Source: an uncultured Acidimicrobiaceae bacterium (GTDB taxonomy: Bacteria > Actinomycetota > Acidimicrobiia > Spongiisociales > UBA5794). From it: a stretch of DNA of 64,000 bases. Of this stretch, positions 58,085 to 64,000 are shown piece after piece; position 1 is the first letter of the stretch; the number at the start of each line of letters is the position of its first letter. The position numbers were made by a program, and so were the translations under genes. The DNA is taken from NCBI GenBank assembly GCA_947259365.1, contig CAMYMC010000015.1, positions 128,599 to 192,598 on the forward strand. Direction: 5' to 3'. The notes below the pieces were generated by a model. The model ran no database searches, was not told the DNA's origin, and saw only the letters and a list, made by a program, of their open reading frames with translations.

Positions 58085-60303
58085 GGCAAGACGATGTGCT
58101 CGGGTCGGACCGGCGCCCGGATGAGCTCGAGACCGGTCGCGTCCCGGATGGCGGCGACGACCGCCGGCGTCGACGAGATCGTCGGCGGCTCGCCCACCCC
58201 CTTCGCCCCGAAGGGTCCCCACAGGCCGGGCTCTTCGACGAGGCGACACTCGACGTCGGGTGCATCGGCGAAGGTCGGCAGCAGGTAGTCGGTGAAGTTG
58301 GCGTTGAGCATCCTCCCCTCGTCGAGGACGAGCTCCTCCATGACGGCGAGGCCGAGGCCCTGCATGATCCCGCCCTCGATCTGGCCCCGTATCGACATCG
58401 GGTTGAGGGCGGTCCCGACGTCCTGGGCAGTGTCGACGCGCACGACCCGGACGAGGCCGAGCTCGGGGTCAACGTCTACGACGGCGCGATGCGCGGCGAC
58501 GGCGAAATCGGCGTGGGGCGCACCCTGGCCGTTCTCGTCCGTCGAGAACGTCTCGGGGTGGCGGAACACGACGCGGTGCTCGATCGGGCCGGAGGCGCAG
58601 AGCTCCGCCAGCGTGGCCACCACCTCGCCTCCGCGGACGACGCCGTCGTCCGTGAGGTCGTCACCTCCGTGCTCGGTGAGGATCCGGTCGCGGAGCTCCT
58701 CGCACGCCTTGAGCACGGCTCCCCCGGTCATCTGTGTCTGGCGGGACGCGCTCGTCGAGCCGGCGGAGCCGATCTCGGAGGTGTCGGTGAACACGACGGC
58801 GACGTGGTTGAGCCCGAGCGCGGTGCGGGCGATCTGCTGGCACACCATGGCGAGACCCTGGCCCACCTCGCACGCCGCCGTCCGTACCTCCGCTCCCATA
58901 GGCGTCAGGATCACCGATGCCTCGCACGAGTCGTCGAAGGCCTCCGAGAAGGCGAGGTTCTTGATCGAAAGCGCATACCCGATGCCTCGCCGGATGTCCC
59001 CCGGGTCGGTGGTGAGGCCGGTGCCGCCGGGACGGTTTCGAACGTCGGCGGGATCGGCCGGGTCGGGCACGGGGATCGCGGCGAGCTCGTCGATGACCCG
59101 CACCGTGGGTAGAGAGCCTTCGATGATCTGGCCGGTCGTCGCGTTCGGGTCCCCCGATCCGAGTGCGTTGCGGCGCCGCAGCTCGAGGGGGTCCATCTCG
59201 AGGCGGGCCGCCAGTCGATCCATCTGCGATTCGTGGCCGAAGCACGCCTGGACCGCACCGAAACCGCGCATCGCTCCCGCCGGCGGGTTGTTCGTCCTGG
59301 CGCCGTACCCGTCGACGGAGACGTTGTCCACCCGGTACGGGCCCACCGCGAAGTAGGCCGCGTTGGCGATGACCGCCGAGGTCGTCGATGCGTACGCACC
59401 GCCGTCGAGGATGATCTTCGCCTCCACCTTGACGAGGGCGCCGTCCTCGTTCGCTTCGTGGCGGTACCACATCCGGGCGGGATGCCGGTGGACATGCCCG
59501 GTGAAGGACTCGGCGCGGTCGTACACCATCTTCACCGGGCGCCCGGTGCGCAACGCGAGCATGCAGAGGTGGATGTGCATGCTCATGTCCTCACGGGACC
59601 CGAACGCGCCTCCGACGCCGACAGGGTGACACCGCACCTGGTCGGGAGCGACGCCGAGGCTGAGATGGATCTGCTCGTGGTCGGCGTGGAGCCACTGACT
59701 GACGGCCCAGAGGTCGACACCGCCCTCTCCGTCGGGGATGGCGAGGCCCGCCTCGGTGCCGAGGGGGGCCTGGTCCTGCTGGCCGACCTCGTAGTACCCC
59801 TCGACGACGACCGCTCCCGAGGCGTCGGGCTCGCCGCGGCGGATACGGATGTGGCGCACGACCGAGCCCTGCTCCACGGCGACCTCCGGGTCGCTGAGCG
59901 GTGGGAGCTCCTCGATGTCGACGCCGATCGCGGCCGCGGCGCGCCGTGCCGTGTCGGGGTCGTGGGCGGCGACAACGGCGATCGGCTCGCCCCAGAAGCG
60001 GACGGCGCCTGCGGCGAGGACCGGCTGGTCGGCCTCCTCCAGCCCGAACGTCCGTCGGCCCGCCGTGTCGGCCTGGGTGAGGACGGCAACGACCCCGGGC
60101 ATCGCGAGCGCGGCACCGATGTCGACCCTCCGGATGCGGCCGTGGGCCACAGGGCTGCGTCGGGTGGCCCCCCACAACATGCCGTCTGCGTAGAGGTCGG
60201 AGGCGAACGCGAAGTTCCCCGTCACCTTGGGAATCCCGTCGGGGCGCATCGTGCTCTCGCCGACGCCGCCGCGGACGGGGACCTTCACGGTCGTTCCGGT
60301 CAT
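58081..60303 (-). CDS. Purine-type molybdenum hydroxylase large subunit
   Basis: A 740-aa xanthine-dehydrogenase-family catalytic subunit. The active-site loop reads AMRGFGAVQACFGHE and the catalytic Glu is in GVGEPPTISS, both typical of purine hydroxylases rather than CO dehydrogenases. It binds the molybdenum cytosine dinucleotide (VGGAFGSREDM). Gene order is FAD, small, large, mocA. With an 8-oxoguanine-deaminase-like gene upstream, xanthine or hypoxanthine oxidation is the best guess. ATG at 60303 overlaps the small-subunit stop. Confidence 0.9.
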   Translation of the reverse strand: MTGTTVKVPVRGGVGESTMRPDGIPKVTGNFAFASDLYADGMLWGATRRSPVAHGRIRRVDIGAALAMPGVVAVLTQADTAGRRTFGLEEADQPVLAAGAVRFWGEPIAVVAAHDPDTARRAAAAIGVDIEELPPLSDPEVAVEQGSVVRHIRIRRGEPDASGAVVVEGYYEVGQQDQAPLGTEAGLAIPDGEGGVDLWAVSQWLHADHEQIHLSLGVAPDQVRCHPVGVGGAFGSREDMSMHIHLCMLALRTGRPVKMVYDRAESFTGHVHRHPARMWYRHEANEDGALVKVEAKIILDGGAYASTTSAVIANAAYFAVGPYRVDNVSVDGYGARTNNPPAGAMRGFGAVQACFGHESQMDRLAARLEMDPLELRRRNALGSGDPNATTGQIIEGSLPTVRVIDELAAIPVPDPADPADVRNRPGGTGLTTDPGDIRRGIGYALSIKNLAFSEAFDDSCEASVILTPMGAEVRTAACEVGQGLAMVCQQIARTALGLNHVAVVFTDTSEIGSAGSTSASRQTQMTGGAVLKACEELRDRILTEHGGDDLTDDGVVRGGEVVATLAELCASGPIEHRVVFRHPETFSTDENGQGAPHADFAVAAHRAVVDVDPELGLVRVVRVDTAQDVGTALNPMSIRGQIEGGIMQGLGLAVMEELVLDEGRMLNANFTDYLLPTFADAPDVECRLVEEPGLWGPFGAKGVGEPPTISSTPAVVAAIRDATGLELIRAPVRPEHIVLP

Positions 60304-60761
60304 GAGGCTCCTTTCGCCAGCGACTCGAGGGCGCGGAGGATCGCGCCGTAGCCGGTGCACCGGCACACGTTGCCGGCGAGCGCCTCCCTGATGTCTCCAG
60401 CGTCGGGGGTCGGATTCGTCTCGATGAGCCGGGCGGCGGCGACGACGAACCCGGGCGTGCAGAAGCCGCACTGGACGGCGCCGGCGTCGAGCATCGCCTG
60501 TTGAACGGGATGGAGGTGCTCATCGGTGCCGATTCCCTCAACGGTGACGACGTCGGACCCGTCGCAGTCCGCCGCCATCACGAGGCATGCGCACACGAGC
60601 TCCCCGTCGAACAGCACCGAGCACGACCCGCACTCGCCCTGCTCGCAGGCGTTCTTCGAGCCCGGGAGGGCGAGCTCGTCGCGCAGGACGGTCAGCAGGC
60701 TGACGGAGCCGGGCACGGTCGCCACGCGCGGCTCCCCGTTGACGGTGAGCTCGACGATCAC
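60300..60761 (-). CDS. [2Fe-2S] small subunit of purine hydroxylase
   Basis: A 153-aa subunit with the two [2Fe-2S] clusters: Cys39/44/47/59 (ACEQGECGSCSV) and QCGFCTPGF with NVCRCTGYG. GTG at 60761 follows GGAGG and overlaps the FAD-subunit stop (GTGA), so the GTG at 60770 is rejected. Confidence 0.93.
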   Translation of the reverse strand: MIVELTVNGEPRVATVPGSVSLLTVLRDELALPGSKNACEQGECGSCSVLFDGELVCACLVMAADCDGSDVVTVEGIGTDEHLHPVQQAMLDAGAVQCGFCTPGFVVAAARLIETNPTPDAGDIREALAGNVCRCTGYGAILRALESLAKGAS

Positions 60762-61561
60762 GCCGCGCACCTCCCGACGAGGCGGCGCACCAGAACGCCC
60801 GACGCGTGCCTTCGATACGCTTCGGTAGCGCGGTGATCGGTGATCGGGCGCACCTCGGCCGCAACCGCGTCGGCCACCTCGGCGAGGAGGGAGCCGCGGG
60901 GCGCAGCAGTCGTTCCGAGGAGCTCCTCAGCGCGCCGTGCCCGGATGACCGTGGGTGCGACGGACCCGAGCGCGATCCGCCACGTCGAATCCGGCATGCG
61001 CATGACGCACGCCGAGACCGTCGAGATCACCATGGCGTTGCGCACCCCGACCTTGGCGAACTCCTCGGCCACCGGCATCACCTCGGGAAGGATCGCCGCA
61101 ATGATGATCTCGTCCGGCCGGAGCGCCGTCTGTTTCACCCCGACGAGGAACTCGTCCCAGCGGAGCCGGCGGACGCCCCGTCCGGCCGACGCCACCTCGA
61201 TCTCGGCGTCGAGCGCCGCCAGATACGGCAAGCCGTCGCCGGCCGGGCTGGCGGTGCCGATGTTGCCGCCGATCGTGCCGGCGTTGCGGATCTGCGGGGA
61301 ACCGACCGTCCGGGAGAGCTGGGCCAGTGCCCGCAGCGGGCCCTTCTCCATCCGGGTCCACGTGACCCCGGCGCCGATCCTGCGCCCTTCCCACCCGGCG
61401 ATCTCGGAGACCCGCCGCAGCGCGATGACGTGCTCGGGTTCGCGGTGGTGGAAGTTGACCTCGACCATGAGGTCGGTGCCGCCGGCGAGGAGATCGGCTC
61501 CGGGCAAGGCATCCCGGGCCGCGAGCGCATCGTCGAGGGTCGTGGGCCGGACGATCTCCAT
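60758..61561 (-). CDS. FAD-binding subunit of purine hydroxylase
   Basis: A 267-aa FAD subunit: LLAGGTDLMVEVNF near residue 24 and SPQIRNAGTIGGNIGTASPAGD are the FAD-binding loops. It starts MEIVRPTTLDDALAARDAL at the ATG at 61561. It is the first gene of the hydroxylase set and follows the amidohydrolase gene by 40 bp. Confidence 0.93.
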   Translation of the reverse strand: MEIVRPTTLDDALAARDALPGADLLAGGTDLMVEVNFHHREPEHVIALRRVSEIAGWEGRRIGAGVTWTRMEKGPLRALAQLSRTVGSPQIRNAGTIGGNIGTASPAGDGLPYLAALDAEIEVASAGRGVRRLRWDEFLVGVKQTALRPDEIIIAAILPEVMPVAEEFAKVGVRNAMVISTVSACVMRMPDSTWRIALGSVAPTVIRARRAEELLGTTAAPRGSLLAEVADAVAAEVRPITDHRATEAYRRHASGVLVRRLVGRCAA

Positions 61562-61601
61562 CGCCACCAAGCTAGCTGGCGGGCGTGAGCCGCCGCCCGC
61601 G

Positions 61602-62969
61602 TCAAACGAGCAACGTCGCGGCGAGTTCGTTGTGCTCGGCGATGAGAGGGGGGAGCTCTGCCGTAGTGAGCGCGCCATCGACGACGACGGCGCGCCCGCC
61701 CACGTAGCTGCGGTCGACGCCGACGGGTGCGGCGAACACGAGCGCGGCGACCGGGTCGTGGAGCGCCCCCGCGTACTCGAGACGGTCGAGGGAGATTGCG
61801 ACGAGATCGGCGCACGTGCCCGGCTCGAGCGAGCCGAGGTCGGCCCGCCCCAGGACGTCGGCGCCTCCCCTCGTAGCGATCTCGAGCGCCTGCCGCGCCC
61901 TCAGGAGCTCGCCGGACTCGAGCGACGGCGATGCATCGAGCCGGGCGAGCAGCATCGCCTGCCGCGCCTCGCCCAACATGTGGTTGCCGTCGTTGGATGC
62001 CGAGCCGTCGACGCCGAGGCCGAGCGGGACACCAGCGGTGAGGTACCGCCGCACCGGGGCGATGCCGGACGCGAGACGCATGTTCGACGACGGGCAGTGA
62101 GCGATCCCGGTCCGGGTTGCCGCCAGCCTCCCGACCTCGGCGTCGTCGATGAAGACGCCGTGAGCGAACCACACGTCGTCTCCGATCCAGCCGAGGTCCT
62201 CGGCGAGTTCGACCGGCCGCATGCCGTGGGTCGCGAGGCAGTACGACTCCTCGTCCATCGTCTCGGCGAGGTGGGTGTGGAGCTGGACCCCGTGCCCCCG
62301 GGCGAGATCGGCGGCCTCCCGCATCGCGTCCGTCGTGACCGAGAACGGCGAACAGGGGGCGAGCACGATCTGGGTCATCGAGCCCGGCGACGGGTCGTGA
62401 TACGCCTCGATGAGGCGCTGGGAGTCGGCGAGGATCTCGTCTTCCGGTTGGACGACGGAGTCCGGCGGCAAGCCGCCATCGCTCTCGCCGAGGCTCATCG
62501 AGCCTCTCGACGCGTGGAAGCGAAGCCCCATCGTCGCGGCGGCCTCGATCTCGTCATCGAGCCGCGACCCGTTCGGAAAGAGGTAGAGGTGGTCGAAGAC
62601 GGTCGTGCACCCGCTGAGGGCGAGCTCGGCGAGCCCGATCCGGGTCGAGACCCTGATGTGATCGGGAGTCATCTTCGCCCACACCGGGTACAGCACCCGC
62701 AGCCAGTCGAAGAGACCGGCGTCCTGGGCCCGGGGCAGGGCGCGGGTCAGCGTCTGGTACAGGTGGTGGTGCGTGTTGATCAACCCGGGGAGAACGACGT
62801 GGCCGGCGGCGTCGAAGACCTCGTCCGCGGTGCCGGGGAGATCCGCGGTCGGACCGACCCGGGTGACGAACCCGTCCTCGGCGTAGAGGCCTCCGCCGGG
62901 GATCTCGCGCCGCTCACCGTCCATGGTGACGAGCACGGCGGCGTTGCGAACGAGGAGCGACCCCATGAC
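61602..62969 (-). CDS. 8-oxoguanine deaminase-like amidohydrolase
   Basis: A 455-aa metal-dependent amidohydrolase of the guanine/8-oxoguanine deaminase/SsnA/AtzA group. Zn ligands lie in GLINTHHHLYQT and VQLHTHLAE and at the Asp of GVDGSASNDGNHMLGE, the last being typical of 8-oxoguanine deaminases. ATG at 62969 begins MGSLLVRNAAVLVTMDGE. Genomic context with a purine hydroxylase fits purine degradation. Confidence 0.88.
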   Translation of the reverse strand, partial: VMGSLLVRNAAVLVTMDGERREIPGGGLYAEDGFVTRVGPTADLPGTADEVFDAAGHVVLPGLINTHHHLYQTLTRALPRAQDAGLFDWLRVLYPVWAKMTPDHIRVSTRIGLAELALSGCTTVFDHLYLFPNGSRLDDEIEAAATMGLRFHASRGSMSLGESDGGLPPDSVVQPEDEILADSQRLIEAYHDPSPGSMTQIVLAPCSPFSVTTDAMREAADLARGHGVQLHTHLAETMDEESYCLATHGMRPVELAEDLGWIGDDVWFAHGVFIDDAEVGRLAATRTGIAHCPSSNMRLASGIAPVRRYLTAGVPLGLGVDGSASNDGNHMLGEARQAMLLARLDASPSLESGELLRARQALEIATRGGADVLGRADLGSLEPGTCADLVAISLDRLEYAGALHDPVAALVFAAPVGVDRSYVGGRAVVVDGALTTAELPPLIAEHNELAATLLV

Positions 62970-63052
62970 CGGGACGCTAGCTCGGCGGACCGAGGCGCTC
63001 ACCAGGGTCTGCGGCGCAGGGGGAGCGTCCGGCCCGCCGCGAGACCCTCCGC

Positions 63053-63463
63053 TCAGACGACGAGTTCGAGGCCCTCGTCCTTCCAGCCCTCGACGCCGCC
63101 GATCATCTTCTTCACCGGCCGACCGAGCCGGGCAAGGCGCGCCGCGGCCTTGTCCGCACCGTTGCAGTGGGGCCCGGCGCAGTACACGACGAACGTCGCC
63201 CCGGGCGGGTACTCGACCAGGTTCCGCTCGACGATGCGCCCGTGGGGAAGATTCACCGCCCCGGGCACGTGGCCCTCCGCATAGAGGTCGGGGCTGCGCA
63301 CGTCGAGGAGCACGAAGTCCGTGGCGCCGCCGGTCGTGGCGAGGTGGACGTCCCAGCAGTCGGTCTCGAACCGGAGCCGAGACTCGAAGTGGGCGAGGGC
63401 TGCTCCTGGATCTGCGGCCGGCACTTCCGTCACAACGGAAGGATCCCCGGTCGACTCTGCCAT
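63053..63463 (-). CDS. Rhodanese-domain protein
   Basis: A 136-aa single rhodanese domain: LLDVRSPDLYAEGHVPGAVN, the active-site loop VVYCAGPHCNGADKAA with the catalytic Cys, and GGVEGWKDEGLEL. It may carry sulfur as a persulfide. It is in the same direction as the following peroxiredoxin-like gene. Confidence 0.9.
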   Translation of the reverse strand: MAESTGDPSVVTEVPAADPGAALAHFESRLRFETDCWDVHLATTGGATDFVLLDVRSPDLYAEGHVPGAVNLPHGRIVERNLVEYPPGATFVVYCAGPHCNGADKAAARLARLGRPVKKMIGGVEGWKDEGLELVV

Positions 63464-63510
63464 CTGCTCTCCTCGGCTCCGTGGCGCCTCGCAGAGGCGG
63501 GCCGTCGGCG

Positions 63511-64000
63511 CTACCCGGCTTCGGCCGCCGCTCTCTTGATGCGGTACATCGCGGTGACGTCCTCCATGTACCGGTCCATGAGCTCGGCGTACCGCTGCGC
63601 CTCGACTTTCGAGTCGGGAAAGCGCCTCGCCATCGCCAGCGCGGCGCCCTTGGCACCGCGGAAGTAGGACCGCATGTCTGTGAACGGCATCGCCGTCGGC
63701 GAGGGGTCCGGCTCGCCCGGTGTCGGGGCCGGCTGGGAGACCGGGTCGAGCCAGAGCGCCTTCACCACATCGAGGGCCTCGTCCTCCACCGGCCGGTCCG
63801 CATAGTCACGACTGACGCTGCGCCAGATCTCGGCGCCGTCGGGGCCGATCACGATCGTCGCCGGGATCGCGAGGTCGCGGCGGTCGTCCTCGTCGACGAG
63901 ATCGAACGGCGCAATGGAGAGGCTGCGGTCGGGGTCCGACAGCATCGGGAACGGAAGATTGAGCTTCTCCACCATCGCGGCGTGCCGACCGGGATCGTCG
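63511..64000 (-). CDS. Peroxiredoxin-like (AhpC/TSA) protein, truncated by window end
   Basis: The C-terminal 162 residues of a thioredoxin-fold peroxiredoxin-type protein whose 5' end lies beyond 64000. The visible part starts in DDPGRHAAMVEKLNLPFPML, then SDPDRSLSIAPFDL, and contains IPATIVIGPDGAEIW (cis-Pro loop). A C-terminal helical extension of about 75 residues follows. The peroxidatic Cys is not in the window. An internal ATG at 63975 is not the true start. Confidence 0.75.
   Translation of the reverse strand, partial: DDPGRHAAMVEKLNLPFPMLSDPDRSLSIAPFDLVDEDDRRDLAIPATIVIGPDGAEIWRSVSRDYADRPVEDEALDVVKALWLDPVSQPAPTPGEPDPSPTAMPFTDMRSYFRGAKGAALAMARRFPDSKVEAQRYAELMDRYMEDVTAMYRIKRAAAEAG

Noticed and set aside
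60840-63284. Plus-strand frame of 814 aa opposite the purine hydroxylase FAD subunit and the amidohydrolase
   Set aside because: Shadow of two real genes and the intergenic gap, no family signature.

Overview
The window is about 64 kb of very GC-rich DNA with actinobacterial features: translational coupling through ATGA, GTGA or TGATG overlaps, many GTG starts, a Tad pilus cluster in the same order as mycobacterial Rv3660c-Rv3654c, a FadE5-type acyl-CoA dehydrogenase, and actinobacterial low-complexity Thr/Ser linkers. An Acidimicrobiia-like or other deep-branching actinobacterium is plausible, but no rRNA or other taxonomic marker is present, so this is inference. No insertion sequence, phage gene, CRISPR array, tRNA or rRNA was seen.

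Layout. 1-7.9 kb: a DsbA-like protein, Lon protease, an exported Ser/Thr-rich protein divergent from an OmpR-type response regulator/histidine kinase pair, and an orphan membrane histidine kinase. 8-11.7 kb: a form II (CoxL-like) molybdenum hydroxylase in S-L-M order. 11.9-12.9 kb: AzlC/AzlD amino-acid exporter. 12.9-19.4 kb: a one-carbon operon of formate-tetrahydrofolate ligase followed by an NAD-linked formate dehydrogenase. Its catalytic gene contains an in-frame UGA with a downstream hairpin matching a bacterial SECIS element, so it is read as selenocysteine. The usual N-terminal Fe-S half of the alpha subunit is a separate gene at the other end of the operon. 19.5-21 kb: an M1-peptidase-like lipoprotein without metal ligands. 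21-32.8 kb: a long co-directional run with the form I CO dehydrogenase genes coxM-coxS-coxL (AYRCSFR active site), an XdhC-YHS fusion broken by one frameshift, CoxG, and upstream the accessory genes MoxR, VWA (CoxE-like) and a split XdhC pair. Between the accessory and structural genes lie a FetB-like permease, a Na/phosphate symporter and PhoU.

32.9-44.2 kb: a pilin-like protein, a HAD 5'-nucleotidase, malic enzyme, a GNAT acetyltransferase, a nine-gene Tad/Flp pilus operon and a conserved-looking unknown. 44.2-52.9 kb: glutamate racemase, MetX, two membrane proteins, then MetY behind a sigma-70-like promoter and an SAM-I (S-box) riboswitch, flanked by two paralogous FSCG-motif proteins. 53-57.3 kb: a lipoprotein, FadE5 divergent from a TetR regulator, a decayed gene remnant and small unknown proteins. 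57.5-63 kb: a purine-type molybdenum hydroxylase (FAD, 2Fe-2S and Mo subunits) with a MocA-like cofactor nucleotidyltransferase and an 8-oxoguanine-deaminase-like amidohydrolase. The end holds a rhodanese protein and a truncated peroxiredoxin-like gene.

Functionally, the window is dominated by molybdenum enzymes that use trace or internal substrates: CO, formate and purines, plus an unassigned form II hydroxylase. Formate can be oxidised to CO2 with NADH production or activated to 10-formyl-THF by the co-directional ligase. This pattern would suit an aerobe that supplements heterotrophy by scavenging CO and C1 compounds. That lifestyle is inferred; the enzyme families and motifs are what the sequence shows.
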